64,000 nt of DNA from Homalodisca vitripennis (lineage: Eukaryota; Arthropoda; Insecta; Hemiptera; Cicadellidae), in assembly GCF_021130785.1 (NCBI RefSeq), contig NC_060210.1:187620501-187684500 (forward strand), written 5' to 3'. The number at the start of each line of letters is the position of its first letter. Within the stretch, counting starts at the first letter, position 1. The notes under the pieces were generated by a model. The model saw nothing but the letters and a program-made list of their open reading frames with translations, searched no databases and had not been told where the DNA came from. Of this stretch, positions 51,497 through 62,939 are shown piece by piece. The translations under genes were made by a program, and so were the position numbers.

Positions 51497-52198
51497 CTGC
51501 TACACCAAATCGTCCAATTCGCAACCAACAAGCTCGATGAATTGCAACTCGTATGTGAAGAGCAGAACACAGATATACTTGTCGTGACTGAAAACGGGTA
51601 TAACAACAAAAACATTGAACTCTGCAAAATTCCAAATTTCAATCGGGCTACTTATTATTTCAGACAACTCTCCAAAGGAGGGGGAGTCTCGATTTTTGTA
51701 AAAAACAACTTCAAGTTTCACAGTGTTTTCAATCAAGGAAACAGTGGAAAAAGATTTCGAAGCAGCTGGAATCAAAGTCGTCAATCAAACAAATTCAAAA
51801 ACAATCGTTGTCGGTATTTATAGGTATCCCAATGGAAGCGATGATATTTTCTTTTCATAAATTAGAATCTTTACTGACAGACCTGACCAACCTTCAGCTG
51901 AATTATGTCCTGATGGGAGATTTCAATGTCGACGCGCTGAATAACACTCATCCTGCCACAATACGACTTGTCGATATGCTACGGTCCTTCGGCTTGGAGT
52001 TGTTGGTAAAATCTCTAACGAGAGTAACGCCAACGACACAAACTGCTATCGACGTCTTCTCCAACATTCCAAAAGTCGCAGTGTCTGTGGTCAATACAGC
52101 CATCTCGGACCACTACGGCCAAGAGGCTATAATTATGGGAAAACAAATCGAGAGGGAGCCCAAAATTATAAAAAATCATAAGAGACACAAGGCCAAAT
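51497..52198 (+). pseudogene. LINE endonuclease domain
   Basis: Nicks the chromosomal target to prime reverse transcription. Visible blocks: LLHQIVQFATNKLDELQ, DILVVTENGY (the catalytic E of the LTET-like motif, about 51580-51600), GGGVSIFVK (about 51680-51707), YVLMGDFNVDA (the GDFN motif, about 51903-51935), then AISDHYGQ (the SDH motif, about 52099-52122). The order and spacing match the APE-type endonuclease. Frame breaks occur at about 51750-51830. Confidence 0.8.
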
Positions 52199-52239
52199 AA
52201 CATTGCTCTCCTTAAAGCTTCCCTTTCAATGGAATTTTT

Positions 52240-53760
52240 CTAAATTTTTACAGAACCCGTAGAACAGGCAGATTCAATCATTTCATAATTGCCTTCATTA
52301 TCATCTCGATCTATGCTGTCCTACAAAAACAACATCAAAGTTTGCCCTAAAAGACAAACAGTTAACTGGATCACGAAAGGAATACTGGTTTCGAGAGAGA
52401 AAAAATTTAAATTTTTCTCCGAAAATTTACCGGACTAATGTAAATGAAAGTTTCAAAATTTATTTTCAAAAATTATAAAAAGATTTATATAAAAAAGTGA
52501 TCCAGGCGGCGAAAGCCATATGATGTCTCGAGTAAAATTCTTTCTTCCAAAAACGTTTCCAAAACTGTGTAGGATATCATTAACAATAAATCCAAACTTC
52601 CAAACAAATCAAAGTGAAAATTGGAGATAGATTGGTGCAGGGCGAAGCCGAGATTGCCCATGAGTTCAACGGGTTTTTTTGCATCTGTTGCTTGTGGGCT
52701 GGATCCTCGGCCGTCTGAGCCTCAAGTTACCCAAAGGCGAAGACAGTGCCCAGCAGCATCTATGATGTTGGCGCCAGTTCTTGAGAAAGAGCTAACCGAA
52801 ATTATCCAACAGCTCCCAGCTAAAAAATCAACCGATCTTAATTTAATGTCCATGTGGCTCATAAAAAAGTGTTCCCATAACATTCTGAGCCCCCTAACTC
52901 AACTAGTGAATTTGTCTTTCCAAACAGGAGTTTTTCCCTCACTCCTGAAAATGGCCAAAGTAACTCCTATTTTCAAAAAAGGATGACCCATATTCCATCA
53001 ATAACTATCGGCCTGTCTCCATTTTGCCAGTTCTGAGCAAAATTTTTGAAAAACTCTTTTTGGTAAAATGCTTGGATTTCTTAATAGTCACAACCAGATC
53101 TCTGATTGACCAATGGGGCTTCAGAAAGGGCAAATCGACGGTAGATGCAGTAGTGAGTCTAGTCGAAGGAGTTGTAGAGGATTAGAAAGTCGAAACCCCA
53201 CCTTAAAGTGTGTTTTCTCGACTTATCCAAAGCGTTTGACTGTGTTGACCATAGTATACTGCTTGACAAGCTGGAATCGCATGGCATTCGGGAGTGCCTC
53301 TTTCGTGGCTCAGTTCATTCATAAGCCACAGAAACCCAAGTGGTTCAAATATCAAACCAACTTTCAACACCAATAGAAATAAAGTATGGAGTTCCTCAGG
53401 GCTCCGTACTCAGTCCAATTCTTTTCCTGGTCTATGTCAATGATATAGAGTCATCACTACTGCACGGGAGACTCGTGCAGTATGCTGATGACACGACTCT
53501 CTGTTTCAATGGAAAATCAAAGGAAGTGTTGGAACAGCAGGCTTTTGTTGACCTGAATAATTGCGTCCAACACTTCCAAAGTCTCAATCTCACAACAAAA
53601 CGCCTCAAAATCCAATTTTTTGAACTTCTCTTTGCGAAGTGGAGATTCTGGGTGTGGGCCTGCCATAATGTTGGCAGACTCCGATCTAGAAGAAACAAAA
53701 ATCCACTAAATTTCTTGGAATACACCTTGATCAAGGGTTGACATGGAATGCTCACATCGA
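52240..53760 (+). pseudogene. LINE reverse transcriptase
   Basis: A linker with NWITKGILVSREK-like wording (about 52357-52400) precedes the RT. The RT shows ELTEIIQQLPAKKSTD (about 52790-52840), TGVFPSLLKMAKVTPIFKKG (about 52925-52984), NNYRPVSILPVLSKIFEK (about 53000-53060), WGFRKGKSTVDA (about 53115), [18 protein letters not shown] (about 53220-53275), GVPQGSVLSPILFLVYVND (about 53388-53446) and the catalytic YADD box (about 53478-53493). At least four frame changes separate these blocks. Confidence 0.85.
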
Positions 53761-54520
53761 CTCAATTTGTACCAAATTAGCCTCAGGCATTTATGTTATG
53801 AGGTCTTTAGCCAAATACTGCCCGAGTCAAGTACTGTTGACGGGCATATTATGGTCTGATTTACCCACATCTTACCTACGGATTGGTGTTGTGGGGCTCT
53901 AGTGCAAACAATCAATTTTTGATAGCCTTCAAACTTCAAAAGAAAGCGATTCGAATAATTGCAAAATTGAGTTTTAGAGAGTCGTGCCGACCAGCCTTCA
54001 AACACTTGCAACTGTTTGACTCTGCCCTGTCTGTACATCCTGGAAACAGTTTCATTCTGTATGTACAAATGTACCCTGTTGAGGGGCCGTGACGTGCACG
54101 GATATGAGACAAGAGGCAGAGACAACTACCGTTCTGGAAAACATAGAACGGTGGTTTACGAACACTTGCCTTCGCAAGCAGGTGTCCATTTTTATCAACA
54201 GATTGCCTGCTTCCATTAAAAATGCACCAACGCCTAAGGCGTTTAAAAACCCGTCTTAAACTCTTTTTAGCGTCAATGGCATTTTATAATGCCGGCGAGT
54301 TTTTGGCATGTAACTGGGAGACCACCCCATTTTGAAAAATTAGACCCTGGCGTTGAAAATGGTGAAAATTGGCGAGTGACTTGAATTGATGAATGCAAAA
54401 TATGTATGTATGAATGTGACACTGTATTATGTTTGCAAAATTTTAGACTAAATGGCTGACTTTTACCATATAATGTATATTGTTTACGGTAATAAAAGGT
54501 TTGAATTTGAATTTGAATTT
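53761..54520 (+). pseudogene. LINE C-terminal region and 3' UTR
   Basis: FKLQKKAIRIIAKLSFRES (about 53925-53985) and CRPAFKHLQLF belong to the region after RT typical of these LINEs. Then come RGRDVHGYETRGRDNYR in another frame, an untranslated tail, and the terminal TTTGAA repeat. Confidence 0.75.
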
Positions 54521-54534
54521 CTAACTCTATCTTT

Positions 54535-55900
54535 CCCTCAAGTCAAGTGGCGCTACTTATAGACTGTAGAATAATCAATCATTGACAGCCACATTCTGAT
54601 AACGATAACAATGTGTCTTTACTGGTATCATTACTAAACTTTTCCCTCTCCCTGTTTTGATGTCAAGAGGATTGAACTGAGGTTCTTTTGTACATATCTT
54701 AGTCCGTGAAAATTACAAATAAATTTACCTTAAACACTATTTCGCTTTGTTTAGCGTATGTTTATTTTTCTGTTAAAAAAATAACTTTTTTATAAACTTA
54801 TGTTACGGATTTGAAATTTGTAATTGGCATGTTTGTAGGATTTATTAGGTTGTTAGTTTGTACTAAAAAATATCCAAAAAAATCTAAAATCGTTTCAAAA
54901 GTAAAATAGTTCCCACAATTTTAATTGTTAACCGAAAATTTTATAGAAACCGTCAAGAAGATAAAAAGCAGTCGCGACTCTTAAAATTTACTTTATATTT
55001 ACACTATAAAAAATAAATATTATTGCCTGGCAGAAAGTGTAAATATTTACAGGTAGTTGTGGAACCGATGATTGCAGAATAAATACTTCTTACTGAGACT
55101 CTTCTCTTAATAGCCCAGCAAGCAATACAGTAGGTTACTGTATTTATATCCTACAATTTCTATTGTTAGTAGTTTATCTTTATATAAATTGTAACATATT
55201 ACTTCAATACCCTACTAATGTTCTACAGATACACTCTTTCAGGATACATAAATGTGTCAACCTTATACATTCGTAATATCCACAATACATAACGTAAAAA
55301 TCCTATTTATTTTAAAAAATCAAAAATTCCATAGGTTACTGCGTTCATATTATATTCATACCATTCTTGGATGGAGTTATAGTAGTTTTTATTATTTCGT
55401 AATTATTTTAATATTATATTAATAGGCTACATTTCAATTGTCATGCTTTATTATTTGAGCGTTGGAGAAAGAAGTCTTTCACTCCTGAGGCGGTCAAAAA
55501 TTTATTTTAGTCTATCTTTTCTATTTAAAGATTAAGAACTTACGACATGGTGTTCTTGAATCTTGGGAAAAACATTTTTTTATATTTATACACTAAAGGT
55601 AAACATGTCCTTATTTATTTCTCCATGGCCATTTCTATCCTAATATCGTAACTAATAATATAAACCCTTAACCTATTATAAAATGCTTCAATATAACATT
55701 GGTTGAGTAATGTTATCCGTGCGGAATGTACTCATACATTTGTACCCCAAAAATGTTTGCTAATACAAGGAAACATTGTTGTAACAACAGAAATATCTTG
55801 AAAACTTACAATCTTGTTTATGTTCCCGTAAATCTTCATCACTGGTAACAGTTACTGTTATCAGCAGAGACACCCTTAACTAGGCTACGGCAATTAATCA
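54535..55900. repeat. Diverged collinear repeat, copy 1
   Basis: Shares ordered blocks with 62940-64000: CAAGTGGCGCTA ... ATAGACTGTAGAATA ... TCTGATAACGATAACA; AAACACTATTTCGCTTTGTTT; and at its right end CCCGTAAATCTTCATCACTGG ... AGAGACACCCTTAACTAGG plus CTACGGCAAT. The intervening DNA has drifted. The first block recurs at 56620-56760, and a later block (CTTCTCTTAATAGCCCAGCAA, near 55100) recurs near 58525. No coding frame is conserved. Confidence 0.65.
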
Positions 55901-56600
55901 CCCTGACCCTACTACAAAGTTTATTACCCATAAACAGTTTACTTTATCCGGTCTACGGCAAATATTCTACAATCTGCTGGTTCCTGTAAATTATGTTCCT
56001 ATAAACAGTTAAAACTATTTTACTAACATCGCTTGTACAATGCTTGTGTTTTCTCAAATAATTCTTAAGCTCTATAATATTTTAAGCAGGGACGCTAATA
56101 TTTAAACCAACAGATCTGGAGAACCATGTTTGGTTTCTTTTATGTGTTAAAACGACAAATGAATTACATTTTTGTGGCTAAACAAAAAACTGTGTTTTAC
56201 TGCTAATTCATTTGTTTTTATGTCTACTTATATTGATATTAATAAGAAAAATCATAACTAGACTACCATAAACTTAGACCTTTTCCTGTATGTACTTTTA
56301 GGTCTATTATGTATTGGTGTAAACATCTTTATTTAGTTTCAATCTGATTTTCTCTATTTGCCTAGTTTGATTTGACTGTTTTAAATCTAGCATTTTCTAT
56401 ATAAAAAAATAACAGTATTCTTTAGTGTTTTTCATAAGTTTAATAAGACAACTACTATAGTATTTTACAGCAGTTATATTGATCTCTAAATTCAATCTCT
56501 TGTCCAAAACTGGTTTTTGGAAATACTCGTAAACTGAGGTGAATTGTGTATCACCTGTATCTGTAGATACACAGATTCACCTTGAATAGCAAGGTGGAGA
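55901..56600. other. AT-rich stretch
   Basis: No gene recognised. Confidence 0.45.
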
Positions 56601-56760
56601 GTCGTATCCACGTCATCTGTCTCTCAAGTCAAGTGGCGCTATATTTATAGACTGTAGAATAATCAATGTCTGACAACGGAGTTTTGATGACGATAGCAAC
56701 TTGTCTTCACTGTTATCGTTCTCACGCTTCTCACATTCTAACCCTCTCCCCCAACACACA
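56600..56760. repeat. Partial copy of the 54.5-kb repeat
   Basis: CAAGTCAAGTGGCGCTATAT, then ATAGACTGTAGAATAATCAA and a GATGACGATAGCAAC block match 54541-54620. The overlapping open frames on both strands (56613-56951 minus, 56701-56913 plus) are ascribed to the repeat. Confidence 0.6.
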
Positions 56761-57539
56761 CACTCTTTCATTGTTAAGCTAATTGACACAAAAATACCTA
56801 AGTTTTCTTTTTCTAACATATGCGTACAATGTACCTGTAACGTGTCTATAGGAAGGTTAATTTCCATAAACCAATTACAACTATTTTGTTTCAGTATAAG
56901 AGCGATCAAGTGACTTGTAAACCAACAACCCTTTATTTTAACAATGCACAACTCCCAATGGAATCCAATAATTAAACTCAGTATAAATTAATAGAAATTT
57001 TAATTATAATGAACACCAATAATAGACCATCGCCAAGCTATCTTTTTTACTTTTAATTTATTGTCACTATAATAAGACTTCTTCTCAAAATAAAAAGCAA
57101 ACAAATTAAGGTAATATTAATAATTAAGCAGGAACGAAGACAATGTCCAACAGTTAAACTCAAAGTTTTATCAATTACTAAATCCTTATTTGCTGTAAAT
57201 TTCCAATTTTCAAGATTATCGAATTACCCAGAATAATCTGCTTGCTTTTGAATATTAAATTTAGGAGCTTGTAATAAATATATATATATATATATAGAAT
57301 CACAGAAAATAAAATAGAATTTCTTTATCAGTAGGCTATTCCTGAATTAACCAACTTGAACAGGAAAATACCATTAAGCAATTTTCTATTAAAATGTTAA
57401 ATTCTAACTTTTCACAGTACCTCACACATTTCCAGAAGATTTCACAAACCAAAATAACTGTTATTGATCAATTACTTGAAAATTCAAACTTTAAATTTTG
57501 AAAAGAATTTAACTTCAAACTCAACCTTCCTACCGAAAT

Positions 57540-57840
57540 ATCTACACGGCAAGAGTAGGCTAATCACCACGAACTTCTCTCTCTGAGCACACAGCAAAGA
57601 CTCACCTAAAAACCCACTTGAATCAACCGGAAGGCTCTCGAAGTACCTCCCACCATCCAATCAACGTAACGTTGGCGAATTAAAATTGACCAAACACAAT
57701 GTCTGAACTGGACGGCTCCTATCCAACCCAGACCTGTATCTTATGGCCAATACCTCGAGACAAAAGGAAGCATCTAGGCATTCCTCGAACCCGAATCAAC
57801 AAGATATTCAGCACTGCTGAAAGGATCACAATTCTTACAA
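57540..57840. other. GC-richer island of unknown nature
   Basis: Sequence of distinctly mixed composition between AT-rich flanks. A 54-codon plus-strand frame from the ATG near 57700 (MSELDGSYPTQTC) is open but has no recognisable motif. It could be a transposon end or a degraded exon. I assign nothing. Confidence 0.3.
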
Positions 57841-59191
57841 TTCACTTATATTATAAATTTACAATTCTCTATACATAAATATAAATATTCCTATAAATTA
57901 CTAAACAAATATAGGAAGCATCCTACATTACCTTTGATATAAGTACCGTATTGAGCGGTTAATAAAGTTGTAAAAGATATTCCGTGAAAATTATGTGCTC
58001 GGTTTCAAAATTGAGAAAGTTTAATATCCGTAATGGTGGAGAATAACTGCGAATACCACTGTATTTATTATTAAACATTTTTTATTTGAACTCAGTGATT
58101 CAGGTCTTGAACGCTTCACAGCAACTTTAATCGTAATTCCATGTTTTCATCCCATGTTTCATTCCATGTTCATTAAAAGTATAAACACTGATAAAATATT
58201 CTAACAGTACATATTATAACTGCTTCTTCTTTAAAGTCAGTAACTAGTATAAAAATATCCAGAGGAATAAATTATTGAATTTGCATGTAGACATTTAAAA
58301 AGGCATACTTTATTTTTAGAAGTAAGCATTATTTACGTGCATATATTTTAGTAATACAACATAAAAATTTTATATTTAGTACTAAGTACGAGAATACCAA
58401 AATGAAAGTAATCTAAATTCAAGCTTGACAAATAAATCTGACTCTGACAGAATGTGTAATTTGCATGCTGATGGTTAACTAATGAGAGCAGAGAAACTAC
58501 TTAAAAACCAAATTCTGAGACGCTTCTTCTCTAGATAGCTCGGTAAGAAATACTGCACTGTATTTTGTATGTTTTAATTAATTTGTATCGATTATAATAA
58601 AGTGAGCAAACTTTTTACAAATACATAAATGTTTTGATATAAATATGTTTATTTACAACACACAGAGTAATAACCAAATTAATAAAATTTTAAACAATGA
58701 ACACACATACAAGTATTTATAAGAATTTACATATATCCTGTCATTATTATTTTAATAGTAATAATTTTAACTTCCATGTCACATAGATTTATATTTAATG
58801 GTTAAGTGTTTATCTTAATCTTACTTTATTTATTACATTTCTAGCTTTAGTGTAAATGTATGTTTTTTCTAACATGCATACTACATAAAACCTACTTTTT
58901 AATGGCCAATATCTTTTTTACTTTCAAATTAAACTATCTTTACCAATATACTGCATTTTGCAACGTTAAAATGAAAGATCTTTTAATAAAATAAAACGTT
59001 TAAACTTTATATAAAAATGGGTACTTTTAAAACTGCGACATTTAAAGAGTTCAAAACTGAAGTTAACAACAATTTGGGAGACAACAACTTAAGAAATTGC
59101 TACGTAATGATTAGCCGACCATAAGTTGCAAACTCATATTGCATTTGACCGCCGATGATCAGTCATATTGATTATCTTATTTCTTGCTTTA
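57841..59191. other. AT-rich stretch
   Basis: No gene. A block near 58525-58570 (CTTCTTCTCTAGATAGCTCGG ... TACTGCACTGTATTT) repeats one near 55095-55145. Confidence 0.45.
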
Positions 59192-59207
59192 TTACTCTAC
59201 AACTGAT

Positions 59208-59404
59208 TTTACCTTAAAACATACAGTCTTCAAAGTAAACAAGGTAGGTGTTCGCCACGCCACATGTAACACAGTACATTTCACTGTAGTTGCATGCAAT
59301 ATTTCAACTCTATACGTCTTTGCTTTCTGACATGCAGTCATGCACAATAAAATTAACACTTTTAAGCAGACAATAGAAGCCAGACTGCTGAGCACAGACT
59401 CCAT
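59208..59404 (-). CDS. Speculative first exon with signal-peptide-like start
   Basis: On the minus strand an ATG at 59404 opens MESVLSSLASIVCLKVLILL, then CMTACQKAKTYRVEI. This is a hydrophobic stretch of about 15 residues followed by a polar segment, reminiscent of a secretion signal. The frame runs to TVCFK, where AAG is followed by GTAAAATC, a possible donor at about 59207. No downstream exon and no family were identified. Chance is at least as likely. Confidence 0.18.
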
Positions 59405-61164
59405 AGACGCTTAGTGAACTCTCATCAACAGTGATTCCTCACATTCTTTTCTATTTAGAAATTCGGTTCCATGAAACATTGAATGCCTACAGATTTATAT
59501 CTTACAAGCTACATGTGTTCATGTGTACAGGTTCAAACAAATTTTTATTCTACTCTTCTTGTTAAAAAAAATATTTTTTTATGATTATCTCGTTCCCATG
59601 TTTTATACCCCTTAAAATTAGTTTAAATGCGTTCACTAACTCCCAGTTAAATCCCATGGAGTGACATGCATTTTACAACCATAACTAGGAGTATTGAATC
59701 CCACTACATAAAAAGTAGAAAAATATAAAAACATTATTTACTTAACATATAAATTTCACCAAACCACAACTCACCAAAAGTCTTCACTTCAGATTTCTGG
59801 CTGTCTAAGTCGTAGACTTTTGACTTAGGAACTTTTAATTTAAAAGCCTCCTTTCAAAATAAAACTCAGAAGTTAACGTTTCTTTAGTCCTCTTCATAAA
59901 GATTGTGCAAACTTTTAAATTTACGAAGTTGCTGTTAGTCACCCTTGATTCTTCCATTTTAAAAACTGGTTTTCCACACAAAAGCAAATTTGTTATACAA
60001 TTATTCTAGAATGTTTTGATATAATTGTCTTACATTAGAGTAGTTCACATTCAGTTACACTGGCTCAGAAGGATATATCTTAATTTTTTTAGAGATATCT
60101 TGAGCTTCAATCTATGATTACTTCAAATAATCAAAATTTCTGTGATAAGAGATCAAAGAGTGACTCATTATTAAGTCCCACAGTTACTTAATGTTTTGCT
60201 TCCTACAAATCGTTCAAATAGTATTTAATTTATTATAATTTCACATATTCTTTATATAAAATCTCTTTTGTATTTACGTCTTAAATATATACTAAATTGA
60301 ATGCTTATTTCTTATACCATATTATAATACTCCTTTCAGCAATCTTTCCCCAGTTCTTGGTATTCTAGAATTTTTACGGGATTTCCATTAATGTATACTT
60401 TGAAAACCGTTTGAGATAGAAAAGGTTGTTTGTGACAAGAAACTTAGGACATATTATATGGACCACGTAATCATTTTAACTTCTACTCAATGCTCATAAA
60501 TAAGATGTGTTTTATATAAGTGTGTTCCACCTCCTGCCTGTTTTGACTAGAGATAATGGTACTAAGCTCGACTCCCCTTATTCCAAGGATACATGACCCC
60601 CAAATTTCTTCTTCATGTATCTTTACAGGACACGGCCCCTATCTCCAATTTCGCCCATCTAGAATGTTCTGTTACTCTGGAACATACCTTTAAGACTTCG
60701 TGTAATTTCTAAGCTTCCCGTTTTATTAGAATAACGACAAGAAATGTATTAATTAACTAAGAGATTTGAAAGGCAATATTGTTACTGTCCAGAAGCCTAG
60801 AGTCAATTTGCACTGTATAATCAATAATGTGTACGATTCGATGAAAACATTTCTCCCACTAATGTAAATGAGCTGTGCTAATTTATGGTCAAGGTCAAAG
60901 TATGGATCACTTTGTATGGACTATTATTTAAATTAAAGTCCCACGGTATAACTATTTTTTTATTTTACAATAACTAAGATGGCTAAAATATAATAAAAAG
61001 TCATTCTAAATACAGTATGAGTTATAATAAGTAGAAATAAGTGAAATTCCAATTATGATGTAACAACTTCAATTATCCTATAAATATTATACTATATACA
61101 AATACTGTAACAAGACTCAACAAGCTCAATTAACCTATGTATCTAAAAAAATTACTCTAACCCC

Positions 61165-61680
61165 TCAGCCAAATTCTGCACGTTTCATAGCTCCCAGTCG
61201 ATTGCAGAAGAAGTTGACTCCACCAAACAACTCATTGTTCAGCCGAAGAGTTCTAGGGACAGAGTTAAACTTTAGATAGTTACGGCCTAAGTGACCCAGC
61301 TATAACAGGCGGTGCGACCTCGGAGCAGAAGGGAAAGGAATTTGCTCGTAGAGAGGGGGGCAGACTATAACAGAGTTTAGAACCGTGTAGAGAAATATGA
61401 CATCAGCAACCTCTCTTTCGACCACCAGTCGATGCAGCTGGTGCATGATGTTTGGATGTCTGTCAGGCTCCCTCCAATTCAAATATACAATGAATGTTCT
61501 TTGAACGAACTGCAGTCTTTCAATGAGGCCCAATTGATAAGTCTTGTACAAAATAACTGATTTGTACTCGAGCAGCTGGAGAGCAAGGGAATTGTAGAGG
61601 AGTAAAAGAGCATTTGAATTAAGGCCATGTATAGAAGATCTAGTAATCAGACCAATCATAAGAGAAGCTCCGCAACATGT
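61165..61680 (-). pseudogene. LINE fragment: C-terminal part of a reverse transcriptase ORF
   Basis: Read on the minus strand: LITRSSIHGLNSNALLLLYN, LLEYKSVI, GLIERLQFVQRTFIVYLNWR, REVADVIFLYTVLNSVI, then (frame continuing past 61300) LGHLGRNYLKFNSVPRTLR and LFGGVNFF, ending in TGA at 61167-61165. The pattern LEY-SV-W ... IERLQ-VQR-F is the conserved region after the RT domain in Jockey-like LINEs. It is a short truncated relic, longer open than the related part of the LINE at 51.5 kb and from a different family. Confidence 0.72.
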
Positions 61681-62540
61681 TTGGTCTGGAGACTTTAGCC
61701 AAAGGAGGAGTCAAAATTATTCCATGTTTTTTATTTCATAGTTTTAAACCTTTGATACCTCTCATTCCGACTGTAGGAAAAAATTACGGGGCTGATTTTT
61801 TTTTATTTCTTTGTTAATTTCAAGAATAGTCTTGTTGTGTGCTTACCTAATGCAAATTGTCTCATGGGTTTTAGACCATAAGGAAGTTACCTAGCACGGT
61901 ATTATTGTCTTAATACAAGTACTTGAGCAAATTACTTTTTTTAATTAACTAACATATAATTGCTTAATGTAAAACCAGTAAATAAAACGAACTAAAGGTT
62001 TAATTTGTGAAATTTCAATATACTGGCCATGAATGAAATCCTGAGATAATTTCCCAGGAGAAACCCGAGTTTGGTTTCCAATAGTCAACACGAGCTCTGT
62101 CATGTATTGTTGTCAGGGCGGACACCTGGCACGGACTTAATATCACATCACATCTCCATCGGCTTCATTAACCTAATTATTATCACTTCGAAGATGTTAT
62201 TTTTAGAATAACCTTATTTATATAAGTATTCAAATTTAAACACATATATAAATAAATAACGTGTATTAATATACACGTGTGTATTAATTTCACTTAAATT
62301 TTTATATTATTAATTTTTTTAGTATAAACTAAGAGTAGAAATAATCAATTAAACAAATTAATTAATTTAATGTAATTTAAGCTAATTAATTAATTTAAAT
62401 AAATAAATAGAAAACATGCAATGAATAATTGTACCAATACAATTTTATTAGTTTAGGTGTTAGTATCATTTTAGGAAAAAAGTTGGAAAAAACATAAACC
62501 AATTCATTGTATCACAAGTTTATAATACTGGAAATTTCTT
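61681..62540. other. AT-rich stretch
   Basis: No gene recognised. A GC-richer patch at 62040-62180 has no defensible frame. Confidence 0.4.
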
Positions 62541-62726
62541 TTAATACACCCTACACTTTTTACGATGATCAAAATTTTTCGATAAAAGCCTATAAAAGTT
62601 GTGCCAATAATGGATCCATGTTCTAGGTGTTAAGTCTTCAACAGCATCAGATCCCAGACGTTCCATTAAGAGGATAGTGAGTTGGAGCTGAATTAAACAT
62701 TCATATAAATCAACCCTTTCCACCAT
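62541..62726 (-). CDS. Small open frame of unknown function
   Basis: ATG at 62726 in a favourable GCCATGG context opens MVERVDLYECLIQLQLTILL, then MERLGSDAVEDLTPRTWIHY and WHNFYRLLSKNFDH, ending in TAA at 62543-62541. The residue mix is protein-like (amphipathic segments, acidic and aromatic residues) and G+C is above the surroundings. I recognise no family. It could be a small gene, a terminal exon or part of an unrecognised transposon. Confidence 0.28.
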   Translation of the reverse strand: MVERVDLYECLIQLQLTILLMERLGSDAVEDLTPRTWIHYWHNFYRLLSKNFDHRKKCRVY

Positions 62727-62939
62727 GGCTACGTTCTGTGTAGAGATCTCGGTTGCACCCTCGTGTTACTTCTGAGAAGTAACATATTTGTGTTCCTGGG
62801 ATTAAGAAGTAACATTTTTATTTTACTTTCCTGTAAAATATACTTCAACGAAGATCTTTGTCAACTATATAATAATAGTAACTTTGGGAACACAGCTTAA
62901 AACTAGAGAACACTGTCGGAGTTTATGTCTTCGTCATCT

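Larger units (their letters stand above)
51497..54520 (+). mobile_element. 5'-truncated Jockey/CR1-type LINE
   Basis: A non-LTR retrotransposon with an apurinic-type endonuclease, a linker, reverse transcriptase and a 3' end with AATAAAAGG followed by a TTTGAA simple repeat (54500-54520). There is no ORF1, and the first recognisable residues are inside the endonuclease. Frames change many times, so it is not coding-competent as written. The name Jockey/CR1 rests on the wording of the RT motifs and is tentative. Confidence 0.82.

Noticed and set aside
59192..59404. Secreted-protein gene
   Set aside because: Kept only as a very low-confidence exon: one signal-like stretch and one possible donor do not make a gene call.
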